Shown here: positions 35,741-44,049 of the stretch, one piece after another | Position numbering within the stretch: position 1 is the stretch's first letter | Layout: the number at the start of each line of letters is the position of its first letter | From: Geomonas silvestris | GTDB lineage: Bacteria > Desulfobacterota > Desulfuromonadia > Geobacterales > Geobacteraceae | DNA: 64,000 nucleotides | Reading direction: 5' to 3' | Assembly (NCBI RefSeq): GCF_014193515.1 | Contig: NZ_BLXX01000001.1 | Span: forward strand, 682,001-746,000 | The notes under the pieces: model-generated | What the model was told of the DNA's origin: nothing | Database searches by the model: none | What the model saw: the letters and a program-made list of their open reading frames with translations, nothing else | Translations under genes and position numbers: made by a program

Positions 35741-37176
35741 TATTCTTTGCGCAGCTCGATCCCCAGCTCGGTGATCTTCTTGCGCAGGGTGTTGCGGTTG
35801 ATCCCCAGGATGTCGGCGGCGCGCACCTGGTTGCCGCGGGTCTTCTCCAGGACGAAGCGGATCAGCGGACGCTCGACCTGCTCGAGCACCATGGCATAGA
35901 CGTCGCCGCTCTCCATGCGCTCCATGTTGCTGAAACTGCCGCGCAACTTGACGTCCACGATCCCCTCGAGGGAGAGCTCCTCCCCCTTGCCGTCTTCTTG
36001 CCGGGTGGTGAGCCCCGGGAAGTCGCCTGCCACGAGAAGCGGGTCGGGCGAGAGGATCACGGCGCGCTTGATGGTGTTCTCCAGTTCGCGGATGTTACCG
36101 GGCCAGTTGTAGCTGGTGAGCAGGTTCAACGCCTCGTTCGAGCAGCGCTTGAGCGGCACGTCGAGCTCGCCGCAGATCTTGGAGAGGAAGTACTCGACCA
36201 AAAGCGGCACGTCCTCGGCACGCTCCCGCAAGGGAACCAGGTGGATCGGGATCACGTTGAGGCGGTAGTAGAGGTCCTCGCGGAACTGCCGCTTGCGCAC
36301 GCTCTCCTCGAGATCCTGGTTGGTCGCCGCCACGATGCGCACGTCGACCGGGATGCTCTGGTTGCCACCGGTGCGGGTGATCTCGCGCTCCTGCAGGACG
36401 CGCAAAATCTTCGCCTGCAGGTCGAACGGCATGTCGCCGATCTCGTCAAGGAAGATGGTCCCGCCGTTGGCCTGTTCGAACTTCCCCAGCTTCCTCTCGG
36501 TGGCGCCGGTGAAGGCCCCCTTCTCGAAACCGAACAGTTCGCTCTCCAAAAGCTCGCTCGGGATGGCGGCGCAGTTGAGCGGCACGAAGGGCTTACCCAG
36601 CCGCCGGGAGTTGTAGTGGATGGCCCGGGCGATGAGCTCCTTGCCGGTCCCCGACTCCCCCTGCACCAGCACGGTCACGTCGCTCGGGGCCACCTTGCCG
36701 ATGGTCTTGTAGATCTCGCGCATGGCCGGCGAGTTGCCGATGATGGTCTTCTCGAGCTGGTAGCGGTCCTTCAGCTCTTCCTTCAAAAGCGAGACCTGGC
36801 TGGTCATCTCGCGCGCCCGGCTCACCTTCTCGACCAAGGCGTCGATGACCCCCAGATCGAACGGCTTGGTGAGGTAGTCGTAGGCACCGCGCTTCATCGC
36901 CTCGACAGCGTTCTTCATGCTCGCCTCGGCGGTCATGATCACCACCAAGAGATCGCTGGAGGCCTCCTTGATGCGGTCCAGGAGGTCGAGGCCGGTCATC
37001 CCCGGCATCTTGATGTCGAGGAGCGCCAGGTCGAAGACGTTCTCCTTGATCAGGCGCAGCGCTTCCTCGCCGTCCCGGGCCAGTTCGACGTTGAAGCCTT
37101 TCTTGCGCAGCGCCTTGGAAAGGACCCAGCGCATGCTCTCTTCATCGTCGGCCACTAAAATGTTGTTGATGGGCAT
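35740..37176 (-). CDS. Sigma-54-dependent response regulator, NtrC family
   Basis: 478 residues: receiver domain (1-120, DDEES pocket, Asp near 54 in LLDIKMPG, Lys in LTKPFD), AAA+ sigma-54 activator domain (about 140-365; GESGTGKE Walker A, ELFGFEKGAFTGA with the sigma-54 contact loop GAFTGA, GGTIFLDEIGDMP), and a Fis-type HTH at the C-terminus (ADILGINRNTLRKKI). When phosphorylated it should form a ring and open sigma-54 promoters. The NtrB-like kinase gene lies 131 bp upstream on the same strand and is the likely partner. Nitrogen control is possible but targets are not visible. Confidence 0.95.
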   Translation of the reverse strand: MPINNILVADDEESMRWVLSKALRKKGFNVELARDGEEALRLIKENVFDLALLDIKMPGMTGLDLLDRIKEASSDLLVVIMTAEASMKNAVEAMKRGAYDYLTKPFDLGVIDALVEKVSRAREMTSQVSLLKEELKDRYQLEKTIIGNSPAMREIYKTIGKVAPSDVTVLVQGESGTGKELIARAIHYNSRRLGKPFVPLNCAAIPSELLESELFGFEKGAFTGATERKLGKFEQANGGTIFLDEIGDMPFDLQAKILRVLQEREITRTGGNQSIPVDVRIVAATNQDLEESVRKRQFREDLYYRLNVIPIHLVPLRERAEDVPLLVEYFLSKICGELDVPLKRCSNEALNLLTSYNWPGNIRELENTIKRAVILSPDPLLVAGDFPGLTTRQEDGKGEELSLEGIVDVKLRGSFSNMERMESGDVYAMVLEQVERPLIRFVLEKTRGNQVRAADILGINRNTLRKKITELGIELRKE

Positions 37177-37307
37177 GAGACACTCCTCGAGTCGGGGTCA
37201 GCATCGGGATCGTCGTTGATCCCCGCTCTGGGTCCGGCGACTGCGGTTGATAGGTGCATTGCAGGCAAGCAAAGAGAAATACAATCCGGCCCGGCCGGAA
37301 GACGCAG

Positions 37308-38396
37308 CTAGTGAATCAGGGGAAGCATCACGGTAAAGACGGTACCGCGCGAAGGGTCGGAATCGACCTTGATCATACCCCGGTGCTCGGAGACGATCTT
37401 CTGGCAGATAGCGAGGCCAAGTCCCGTCCCCTTGGACTTGGTGGTGAAAAAGGGGGTGAACATGTTCTCCAGCACCTCGGCCGGGATCCCCGGGCCGTTG
37501 TCGGCGACGTCGATGGCCACCATGCGGGCGCGGCGCTCCCCCTTCTGGTTCATGCTGTAATCGGACAAGACGCGGCTGGTCACCTTCACCACGCCGTTTT
37601 CCCCCACCGCCTCGTGGGCGTTCTTGATCAGGTTCAAAAAGAGCTGGGTCAGGAGCGACTCGTCGGCCAGGATGGGCGGGATGCTCGGGTCGAAGTACTG
37701 CTGGATGGAGGCCTTGCGGCCATCCTCGGCGGCCCGCCGCTGCAAAAGGACGATGTCGGAGAGCACCCGGTGCAGGTTCACCTTGGTGAGCTTGAGCCGA
37801 CCCGGCGAGGCCAGTGCCAGCAGCTCCTCCACGATGAGGTTCACCCGCTGCACCTCCTTGAGCATCACCCGGATGTATTCCCGCAGATCCTCGTTGTCGG
37901 GAAACTCCATTTCCAAGAGCTGCGCCGCTCCCTTGATCCCCCCGAGAGGGTTCTTGATCTCGTGGGCAAGCCCCGCGGCCAGGGCCCCCAGCGAAGAGAG
38001 CCGGTCCGCCTGGCGCACCGCGTCCTCGAGCTCGCGCACGTTGGTGAGGTCGCGCATGAGGAGGATGGTGCCGATCCGCTCGCCGCTGGAGCTTAAAAGG
38101 GGCGAGGTGCTGGCCCCCACCGGGGTGAGCCTGCCGCCGCGCTTGAGGACGATGTTCTCGTGGTCCGAAACCGACATCCCGGTGGCCACGGTCTTCGCCA
38201 CCATCTCGTTCAAGGCGTTCTCGCCCTTGAAGATATCGCGGAAGGGGCTCCCCAGCGCCTGGCGCCGCGAGACGGCAGCCATCTCCTCGGCCGCCGGGTT
38301 CACCAGGGTCACTACACCGTCGTTGTCGAGCACGATGACACCGTCACCGACGCTGTCGACCACGTTTGCGTAGTAAGCCTCCATCCGTTCATCCAT
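37308..38396 (-). CDS. Cytoplasmic PAS histidine kinase, NtrB-like
   Basis: 362 residues, with no membrane segments. One PAS domain (about 10-125), then HisKA with the conserved LAHEIKNPLGGIKGAAQLL (His near 145) and a complete HATPase (NLIKNAHEA N box, DNGPGIP, GTGLGLAI). This layout and the HEIKNPL sequence are typical of NtrB/GlnL and of kinases paired with NtrC-type regulators; the partner gene is directly downstream. Its start overlaps the dusB stop by eight bases, so translation is coupled to dusB, an order reminiscent of the dusB-ntr neighbourhoods in other proteobacteria. Confidence 0.93.
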   Translation of the reverse strand: MDERMEAYYANVVDSVGDGVIVLDNDGVVTLVNPAAEEMAAVSRRQALGSPFRDIFKGENALNEMVAKTVATGMSVSDHENIVLKRGGRLTPVGASTSPLLSSSGERIGTILLMRDLTNVRELEDAVRQADRLSSLGALAAGLAHEIKNPLGGIKGAAQLLEMEFPDNEDLREYIRVMLKEVQRVNLIVEELLALASPGRLKLTKVNLHRVLSDIVLLQRRAAEDGRKASIQQYFDPSIPPILADESLLTQLFLNLIKNAHEAVGENGVVKVTSRVLSDYSMNQKGERRARMVAIDVADNGPGIPAEVLENMFTPFFTTKSKGTGLGLAICQKIVSEHRGMIKVDSDPSRGTVFTVMLPLIH

Positions 38397-39354
38397 GAAA
38401 GAAGTTCTCCATCGTTTCGATGAGTTTGGGCAGGGTCTCGATCGCGTTCACCGCCGCGCGGAACTGGGCCGCTCCCGGGACCCCCTTCGAGTACCAGGAA
38501 AGGTGCTTGCGCATCTCCAGAAGCGCCACCCGCTCCCCCTCGAGCTCGGTGAAAAGCTCCAGGTGCCGCTTCGCGACGGCGTAGCGCTCCTCGACCGTAG
38601 GTTCCCGCACGTCCTCACCTGCCAGAAGCTGCAGGGCCTCGCGGAAGATCCAGGGGTTCCCCATGGCGCCGCGGGCGATCATCACGGCGTCGCAGCCGGT
38701 CTCTTCCAGCATGCGGCTGACGTCCTGGGGGGTAAAGAGGTCGCCGCTGCCGATTACCGGGATGCTGAGCGCCTGTTTCAGTTCGGCGATCCGGGACCAG
38801 TCCGCCTTGCCGTCGAACATCTGGGAGCGGCTTCTGGGGTGCAGGGTCACCGCGTCGCACCCCTCTTCCTGGGCGATGCGGCCGATCTCCAGGAAGGTGT
38901 CGTCCCCCGCGGCCCAGCCGGTGCGGAACTTAACGGTAAAGGGGAGGCTCGTGGCCCGGCGCACCGCCCGGATGATCCCGGCGACCTTCTGGGGATCCTT
39001 CATAAGCGCGCTGCCGGCCCCGGTCCCCACCACCTTGCGGACCGGGCACCCCATGTTGATGTCGATCAATTCGCCGTGCTCCTCCACCAGGCGGGCGGCC
39101 TCGGCGAGCATCTCTGCTTCGTCGCCGAAAAGCTGCATCCCGATGGGGCGGTCGGCGGGGAGCGTCTTCAACAGCTCGAAACTCTTGCGTCCCTCGCGGG
39201 TAAGTCCGTTCACGCTCACCATCTCGGTGAAGGTGAGCGAAGCGCCGCATTCGCGGGCCATGAGCCGCATGGGAAGGTTGGTGATCCCCGCCATCGGGGC
39301 GAGAAACACCGGATTTGCCAAGCTAAGGGAGCCGATGGCTACCGATTTCTGCAT
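38389..39354 (-). CDS. dusB: tRNA-dihydrouridine synthase, DusB type
   Basis: Flavoenzyme that reduces specific uridines in tRNA to dihydrouridine using NAD(P)H. 321 residues from the ATG at 39354 (MQKSVAIGSL). TIM-barrel motifs: LAPMAGITNLPMR at the N-terminus, INMGCPVRKVVGTGAGSAL with the catalytic Cys, TVKFRTGW, and VMIARGAMGNPWIF for FMN binding. The upstream alternative start at 39417 lacks a ribosome site. First gene of a minus-strand run dusB - NtrB-like - NtrC-like with an overlapping junction. Confidence 0.95.
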   Translation of the reverse strand: MQKSVAIGSLSLANPVFLAPMAGITNLPMRLMARECGASLTFTEMVSVNGLTREGRKSFELLKTLPADRPIGMQLFGDEAEMLAEAARLVEEHGELIDINMGCPVRKVVGTGAGSALMKDPQKVAGIIRAVRRATSLPFTVKFRTGWAAGDDTFLEIGRIAQEEGCDAVTLHPRSRSQMFDGKADWSRIAELKQALSIPVIGSGDLFTPQDVSRMLEETGCDAVMIARGAMGNPWIFREALQLLAGEDVREPTVEERYAVAKRHLELFTELEGERVALLEMRKHLSWYSKGVPGAAQFRAAVNAIETLPKLIETMENFFHG

Positions 39355-39528
39355 ACAGGTTCTCTTTCTATTCTGCCTAAAAATTGGGCATTCTAGCACA
39401 GTCAAATTAAAAGGCAAGGCTTATTTGCGGGTGGTCTGCAGGAAGTTTCACAGCAGGTATGGGGACTTAAGGAAAGAGAAAGGTGGGGCCCGTGGGCAGT
39501 CGGGATTCTGACACCCCCGCGCTTGCGC

Positions 39529-40356
39529 CTACAACAGCTCGGCCTCGATACCGGCGAGCCCCTGGAGCGCGCCGCAGGGGAGCGGGAGGTGCGGCGGCGG
39601 GATCTGGGGCTCGCGGGTGTTGATCCGCACGACCCGCGCCCCGGGGAAGCCCCCCAACCGCTCACTGGTGGCCCGCACGGTGGGAATTGCGGTCCCGGCG
39701 CCCAACTCCACCACCACGAGCTTGCGGCCATGCTGTGCGTTGAGGAAGCTGTTGAAGCGTTCACACTGGCGCCGGGTGCGCTCTTCCACCCAGCTCCAAT
39801 CGCCGAACATGAGGATGTTGGGGCGCGCCACCGCCCCGCAGCGCGGGCAGGTCGGGACCTCTTCGGCACGCATGGTCTCCTCGTCGATCGAAAAGCTCGC
39901 CCGGTTCTCCCAGATCCGGTCGCTGCAGGGGCGGGTGCACTGCAGGTGGTGGATCGAACCGTGGAACTCGAGGATCTCGGATTCGGCGAAGCCCGCCTTC
40001 TGGAACTGGCCGTCCACGTTGGAGGTGGCGACGAAAAAGGGGAGCCCGAAGCGCGCGATCCAGGAGAGCAGGATCCGGAACCCGTCGTGGGGGACGGTCT
40101 CGCGGTAGAGGTTGGTGCGGTGCCCGTAGAAGCCCCAGCCGAAGTGCGGGTCGCGCTCGAAGTGCTCCGGGTTTGCGGCATCGACGAAGCTCAAGCCGAG
40201 CCTCGCGTAGAGCGGGTAGGCGCGCCAGAACCCGGCGTCGCCGCGGAAGTCGGGAAGCCCGGAGTCGACCCCCATCCCGGCGCCTGCCGTGATAACCAGG
40301 GCCTGCGCCCCGCGCACCAGCTCTGCCCCCATCCGAAACCGCTCGGCAAGTTCCAT
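39529..40356 (-). CDS. Sir2-family NAD-dependent protein deacylase
   Basis: 275 residues from the ATG at 40356, with AAAGGAGG upstream. Sirtuin motifs: TAGAGMGVDSGLPDFRG (NAD loop) near residue 25, SNVDGQF in place of the usual TQNIDxLH, catalytic His in LEFHGSIHH, and two Cys pairs (CTRPC and CPRCG) for the structural zinc. It would remove acyl groups from lysines using NAD+. The changed NID/LH segment and an aromatic-rich segment after the zinc site (FGDWSW) set it apart from CobB-type enzymes, so acyl specificity or activity may differ. Repeat copy A lies just upstream. Confidence 0.88.
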   Translation of the reverse strand: MELAERFRMGAELVRGAQALVITAGAGMGVDSGLPDFRGDAGFWRAYPLYARLGLSFVDAANPEHFERDPHFGWGFYGHRTNLYRETVPHDGFRILLSWIARFGLPFFVATSNVDGQFQKAGFAESEILEFHGSIHHLQCTRPCSDRIWENRASFSIDEETMRAEEVPTCPRCGAVARPNILMFGDWSWVEERTRRQCERFNSFLNAQHGRKLVVVELGAGTAIPTVRATSERLGGFPGARVVRINTREPQIPPPHLPLPCGALQGLAGIEAELL

Positions 40357-40390
40357 CGCAGCCTCCTTTTCTAGATCCCCGGAAAACAGA

Positions 40391-40500
40391 TCTCCCCCTC
40401 CCTCGACGGGAGGGGGTCGGGGGGTGGGTGAAGCTGCCGGCTGCAACAAAATGGCACCCTCCCCCTCACCCTAGCCCTCTCCCGCAGGGAGAGAGGGGAC
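40391..40500 (+). repeat. ~108-bp nested palindromic repeat, copy A
   Basis: Left hairpin CCCCCTCCC-TCGAC-GGGAGGGGG, a G-rich run, the conserved core GGGTGAAGCTGCC, then CCCTCCCCCTCACCCT and a right hairpin CCCTCTCCC-GCA-GGGAGAGGGG. The G-rich run and the CCCTCCCCCTCACC block are themselves nearly complementary, so the element can fold as a stem bearing two hairpins. It lies between the YbaK and sirtuin genes (both minus strand). Copies B, C and D are at 46502, 54860 and 63493. Confidence 0.9.
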
Positions 40501-40542
40501 GCATTTTCAGGACGTTACCCGGGATCCCAGGCACACGGTTCC

Positions 40543-41025
40543 CTAAATCGCCACGGTGACTACGGTCGGCTTGAGCACCCGGACCAGCTCCGCAGGGGTC
40601 AGGGAAACCAGGAAACCGCGGCTCCCACCGTTTATGTAGATGAGCGGGAGTTCCAGGATCCCCTCCTCGAGGTACACCGGCATCTGCTTCCGGGTGCCGA
40701 AGGGGGAGGTGCCGCCGACCATGTATCCGGAGTGGCGGTTGGCAGTGTCGGGCGTACAGGGCGCCACGCTTTTCGCCCCGATCTGGCGGGCCAGCTCCTT
40801 GGTGGAGACCTGCCGGTCGCCGTGCATCAGGACGATAAGCGGCGCCTTCGTCTCGTCTTCCATGATCAGGGTCTTCACCACGCTATGTTCGGCAACGCCC
40901 AACTCGCGCGCCGACACCGCGGTCCCCCCTTTTTCCTCGTAGGTATAGGGGTGCTCGCCGAAGGAAACCTTCTCCTGGCGCAGCACCCGGATCGCCGCCG
41001 TCACCGGCGACTTCACTTTGGCCAT
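40543..41025 (-). CDS. ybaK: Cys-tRNA(Pro)/Cys-tRNA(Cys) deacylase YbaK
   Basis: 160 residues from the ATG at 41025, preceded by AAAGGAG. It is a free-standing homologue of the prolyl-tRNA synthetase editing domain. The conserved Lys lies in VVKTLIMEDE near residue 45, and the later GGTSPFGTRKQMPVYLEE and INGGSRGFLVSL blocks are the family signature. It hydrolyses cysteine mischarged on tRNA-Pro. Length matches the family. It stands alone, opposite the response regulator that starts at 41168. Confidence 0.95.
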   Translation of the reverse strand: MAKVKSPVTAAIRVLRQEKVSFGEHPYTYEEKGGTAVSARELGVAEHSVVKTLIMEDETKAPLIVLMHGDRQVSTKELARQIGAKSVAPCTPDTANRHSGYMVGGTSPFGTRKQMPVYLEEGILELPLIYINGGSRGFLVSLTPAELVRVLKPTVVTVAI

Positions 41026-41167
41026 CTGCAGCTCCTTTGTTTTCAGCAAGGCACCCCGCGGTCCTCGAAACGGGCCAAAAATGGGCTTGCCAGCCGGATA
41101 CATAAACGCTATACCTACATATCACGACTTTTTAAGCCATACAACAGCGCAAAGGGGTACCCACTCT

Positions 41168-41581
41168 ATGGTCAGTGGCAATCCGGATACGCCAGCCAAG
41201 GTCCTGGTGATGGATGACGATGAAATGGTCCGCTTCGTGGCGGGGGAGACCCTGAAACGCTACGGGTTCGCCGTAGAGTTCGCCAGCGACGGCCTGGAAG
41301 CCGTGGAACTGTACCGGGAACGCCGCCAGTCCGGCGCCCCCTTCGCCGCCGTGATCCTCGACCTGAACATACCGGGTGGGATGGGTGGCGAGGAGGCGAT
41401 GCAGCGCCTCCTGGAGATCGACCCGGACGCCAAGGGGTACGTCTCGAGCGGCCGCACCGACGATCCGGTGATGGTGAACTACAGGGACTTCGGCTTCAGC
41501 GGCACCATCGAGAAGCCCTACTTCTACCTCAACAAAGAGCTGATGCACTCCTTCTGCAAAGCGCTCCAGGGAACCGACTAG
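41168..41581 (+). CDS. Single-domain response regulator
   Basis: 137 residues from the ATG at 41168, with AAGGGG ten bases upstream. The receiver domain is complete: MDDDEMV acidic pair, phospho-acceptor Asp in VILDLNIPGG, switch Ser in VSSGRTD, Lys in IEKPY. There is no output domain, so it must act by protein contact, like CheY- or SpoIIR-type relay proteins. It is 5 bp before the cysteine-cluster gene, so the two are probably cotranscribed. Its kinase is unknown. Confidence 0.9.
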   Translation: MVSGNPDTPAKVLVMDDDEMVRFVAGETLKRYGFAVEFASDGLEAVELYRERRQSGAPFAAVILDLNIPGGMGGEEAMQRLLEIDPDAKGYVSSGRTDDPVMVNYRDFGFSGTIEKPYFYLNKELMHSFCKALQGTD

Positions 41582-41586
41582 AGGCC

Positions 41587-42102
41587 ATGCCCGGATTGGA
41601 CAACTACCGCGCCCTGCTCGCCCGCATCGACGAGATGTGCCGGGCCACCGCAGAGCGTTTCCACGAAGAGATCGTCTGCCGCCCCGGCTGCGACTCCTGC
41701 TGCCGCCACCTTTCCATCTTCGCCGTCGAAGCCGCGGCACTCACCCAGGCCCTCCGCGAACTCCCCGTCGAACAGGCTCAAGAGATCCGCTCCGCCGCGG
41801 CCCAAGCTGCTGCAGATGGCCCCTGCCCGCTCCTTAAGGGTGGGCTGTGCCTTTTGTACCGGGCGCGCCCCATCATCTGCCGCACCCACGGTCTGCCGCT
41901 TTTGCTGATCCGCGAGGGGGCGAAAGGGGTCGACTTCTGCCCCGAGAATTTCCGGGGACTCACCAGCATCCCGGGTAACGCGGTGTTGGACCTGGAGCGC
42001 CTGAACGAGGCCCTGGCCACCATAAACGCCCTGTACCTGCGCAGTTTCCCCGGCCCCGAACGGCTCACCCTGGCCCAGGCCCTGCTCGCCGACTCCGATT
42101 GA
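41587..42102 (+). CDS. YkgJ-family cysteine-cluster protein
   Basis: 171 residues. Eight cysteines are grouped as in YkgJ proteins: CRPGCDSCC near residue 31-39, CPLLKGGLC near 80, ICRTHG near 98 and DFCPENF. These are thought to bind zinc or an Fe-S cluster; the biochemical role of the family is not known to me. No signal peptide. It follows the response regulator by 5 bp. The next gene starts 107 bp further, so this is probably the end of a two-gene unit. Confidence 0.85.
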   Translation: MPGLDNYRALLARIDEMCRATAERFHEEIVCRPGCDSCCRHLSIFAVEAAALTQALRELPVEQAQEIRSAAAQAAADGPCPLLKGGLCLLYRARPIICRTHGLPLLLIREGAKGVDFCPENFRGLTSIPGNAVLDLERLNEALATINALYLRSFPGPERLTLAQALLADSD

Positions 42103-42209
42103 CTTTTGCCCCCACTAACGGTATAGAACCAGATGCTTTCGGTCCGAAACCCGCCACCAAGGTCAGCCGGCACCGAAACAAAGGACTTTTTTTCCATAAG
42201 GAGAAGTAG

Positions 42210-42449
42210 ATGCGCATCAGTTACCAGACCTCGGGGAGCTGCGCTTCCCGGATCGAGATCGAAGTAGATAACGGCGTCATCGTCGCCACCGAATTCATCG
42301 ACGGCTGCGCCGGCAACACCCAGGCGGTCTCCGCCCTGGTGCGCGGCATGCAGGTTAGCGATGCGATCACGCGCCTCAAGGGGATCGCCTGCCAGGGTGA
42401 CACCTCCTGCCCGGACCAGTTGGCGCGGGCGCTGGAGCAGGCACTCTAA
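42210..42449 (+). CDS. TSCPD-domain protein
   Basis: 79 residues, preceded by AAGGAGAAG. Nearly the whole protein is the TSCPD domain (GSCASRIEIEVDNG, DGCAGNTQAVSALVRGM, IACQGDTSCPDQLARAL), which also occurs at the C-terminus of some adenosylcobalamin-dependent ribonucleotide reductases. The conserved cysteines (three of the domain's positions) suggest metal or thiol chemistry. The stand-alone family has no assigned function. It is followed at 21 bp by a small membrane protein gene. Confidence 0.88.
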   Translation: MRISYQTSGSCASRIEIEVDNGVIVATEFIDGCAGNTQAVSALVRGMQVSDAITRLKGIACQGDTSCPDQLARALEQAL

Positions 42450-42470
42450 CACCGGCAACCGGAGGGGCAC

Positions 42471-42713
42471 ATGGAAGTCTTCGGCGGTTTCATGATGATG
42501 CTGACCATCCTCGGGTTCTTCCTGACGGTCATCTGGTTCATCCTCCCCTTCGTGATCTTCAACATCAAGGGGCGGGTGGAGCGGACCCTGGTGCTCCTCG
42601 AGGAGATGGACAAGCGGTTGGTGGCGATCGAGGCGACGCTGAAGGCACGCGAGGCCACAACGGTGCATGAACAGCCGATACCGGCTGCCGAGGTTGCTGC
42701 ACCGGAAGAGTAA
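42471..42713 (+). CDS. Small single-pass membrane protein, unrecognised
   Basis: 80 residues, preceded by CGGAGGGG. A strongly hydrophobic stretch (about 8-32, MMMLTILGFFLTVIWFILPF in part) is followed by a charged amphipathic helix (RVERTLVLLEEMDKRLVAIEATL) likely to form a coiled coil in the cytoplasm, and an acidic Pro/Ala tail. I do not recognise a family. It probably shares a transcript with the TSCPD gene. The hairpin at 42763 may end the unit. Confidence 0.75.
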   Translation: MEVFGGFMMMLTILGFFLTVIWFILPFVIFNIKGRVERTLVLLEEMDKRLVAIEATLKAREATTVHEQPIPAAEVAAPEE

Positions 42714-42762
42714 GCAGACCTGTTACCTTAGAAATGCCAAGGCGGCTCGAGCGTCTTGGCCC

Positions 42763-42793
42763 GCAAGGGGCGAATCCGGCATTCGCCCCTTGC
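42763..42793. terminator. Perfect 13-bp hairpin after the small membrane protein gene
   Basis: GCAAGGGGCGAAT (42763-42775) and ATTCGCCCCTTGC (42781-42793) pair perfectly around CCGGC. There is no T tract, so it may be an mRNA 3'-end stabiliser or another dispersed palindrome rather than a classical terminator. The 21-bp repeat array begins 50 bp further on. Confidence 0.5.
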
Positions 42794-42844
42794 GCGTTGT
42801 GGGCAGCGGCGAACGTTCAGCGACGAAGAGTTTTGGCTTCAGAG

Positions 42845-43055
42845 CAAAGCTTCACTCCGAGGGATCCAAAGCTTCACTTTGGTGGTGCAAAGCTTCACTT
42901 TGGTGGTGCAAAGCTTCACTTCGAGGATCCAAAGCTTCACTTCGAGGGTGCAAAGCTTCACTTCGCCGCGCGAAACTTCATTTCGAGGGTGCAAAGGTTT
43001 CACTTCGAGGCGCGAAGTTTCATTTCGAGGACAGGAAGGTTCACCTCGTGGTGCG
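42845..43055 (+). repeat. Tandem array, ten units of ~21 bp, each a mini-hairpin
   Basis: Units begin at 42845, 42867, 42888, 42909, 42930, 42951, 42971, 42992, 43013 and 43035 (20-22 bp each). The typical unit is CAAAGCTTCACTTCGAGGGTG. Units 2 and 3 contain the perfect inverted pair CAAAG-CTTCA-CTTTG, and unit 7 has CGAAA-CTTCA-TTTCG, a compensated change of both arms. Units diverge toward the 3' end. Since 21 is a multiple of three, all three forward frames stay open (heptads such as KASLRGC); none has a convincing ribosome site, so I treat it as non-coding. It sits between the small membrane protein and the fabI promoter. Confidence 0.88.
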
Positions 43056-43100
43056 AGCTTAGCGTCATCGAGTGACCGCTGAGTAAAAGGTCACCAACTC

Positions 43101-43129
43101 TTGCAAAAGTTAACGTTTTTCATTACTAT
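43101..43129 (+). promoter_or_regulatory. Sigma-70 promoter of fabI
   Basis: TTGCAA (43101-43106), exactly 17 bases, TACTAT (43124-43129); initiation would be about 60 bases before the fabI ATG. It begins 45 bp after the end of the tandem repeat array. Confidence 0.65.
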
Positions 43130-43195
43130 CTGCTGCTATGCGCCAGCAGCACACTAGAAGGTTTTAATCTGCCAGGATTGGCAGGAGGGAGACCC

Positions 43196-43966
43196 ATGGG
43201 TTTACTGGAAGGAAAGAAGGCGCTTATCTTCGGAGTCGCCAACGATAAAAGCATCGCCTGGGCAGTGGCCGAGGCCTACCGTCGGGAGGGTGCCGAAGTA
43301 GCGCTCGCCTATGCTGGCGAGGCGGTGGCCAAGCGGGTACAGCCCCTTGCGGAGAGCATCGGGGCGAACCTGGTGCTCCCCTGCGACGTGCGCAACGACG
43401 CTGACCTTGCGGAACTCTTCGCCAAAGTGCGCGAGAGCTGGGGCGGCCTGGACATCCTGGTTCATTCGGTCGCCTTCGCCAACAAGGAGGAGTTGAAGGG
43501 AAGCTTCCTCAACACGACGCGCGAGGGCTTTGCCACCGCCCTCGACATCAGCGCCTATTCGCTCATCGCCATGGCCAAGGAAGCCGCGCCGCTCATGCAG
43601 GGGAGAGACGCCAGCATCCTCGCCATGACCTACTACGGTGGGCAAAAGGTATTTCCGAATTACAATGTGATGGGGGTCGCCAAGGCAGCCCTGGAGATGA
43701 CGGTGCGCTACCTGGCAGAAGCGGTCGGAGAGGACGGCATCCGGGTGAACGCCATCTCCGCAGGTCCGCTGCGTACCCTCGCCTCAGCGGGGGTTGGCGG
43801 CTTCGGCCAGATCGCCGGGCACGTGGCCAGCAAGGCGCCGCTGCGCCGCAACATCAGCCAGGAAGAGGTGGCCGGCGCCGCCGTCTACCTCGCAAGCGGG
43901 CTGGCCAGCGGGGTAACCGGCGAGATCCACTTCGTCGACGCGGGCTACAACGTCATCGGGCTGTAG
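43196..43966 (+). CDS. fabI: Enoyl-[acyl-carrier-protein] reductase (NADH)
   Basis: Last step of each round of fatty-acid elongation. 256 residues from the ATG at 43196, preceded by GGCAGGAGG. FabI marks: GLLEGKKALIFGVANDKSIAWAVA (nucleotide loop in the divergent FabI form), HSVAFANKEEL, the Y-x6-K active site in TYYGGQKVFPNYNVMGVAKAALE, and NAISAGPLRTLAS. This is the class inhibited by triclosan. It is followed after 83 bp by hflX, probably on the same transcript. Confidence 0.96.
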   Translation: MGLLEGKKALIFGVANDKSIAWAVAEAYRREGAEVALAYAGEAVAKRVQPLAESIGANLVLPCDVRNDADLAELFAKVRESWGGLDILVHSVAFANKEELKGSFLNTTREGFATALDISAYSLIAMAKEAAPLMQGRDASILAMTYYGGQKVFPNYNVMGVAKAALEMTVRYLAEAVGEDGIRVNAISAGPLRTLASAGVGGFGQIAGHVASKAPLRRNISQEEVAGAAVYLASGLASGVTGEIHFVDAGYNVIGL

Positions 43967-44049
43967 CAGAAAGCCGGAACGCAGCAGCCCAGGGCGCCGC
44001 TAGGAGCCGGCGGCACGGCCTGCGCTCACAAACCTCGGGAGGAAGCGCC

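Noticed and set aside
42667-43082. Three overlapping forward frames through the 21-bp array, encoding heptad repeats such as KASLRGC
   Set aside because: All three frames are open only because the period is divisible by three. No start has a convincing ribosome site, and the repeat variation follows base pairing better than codons.
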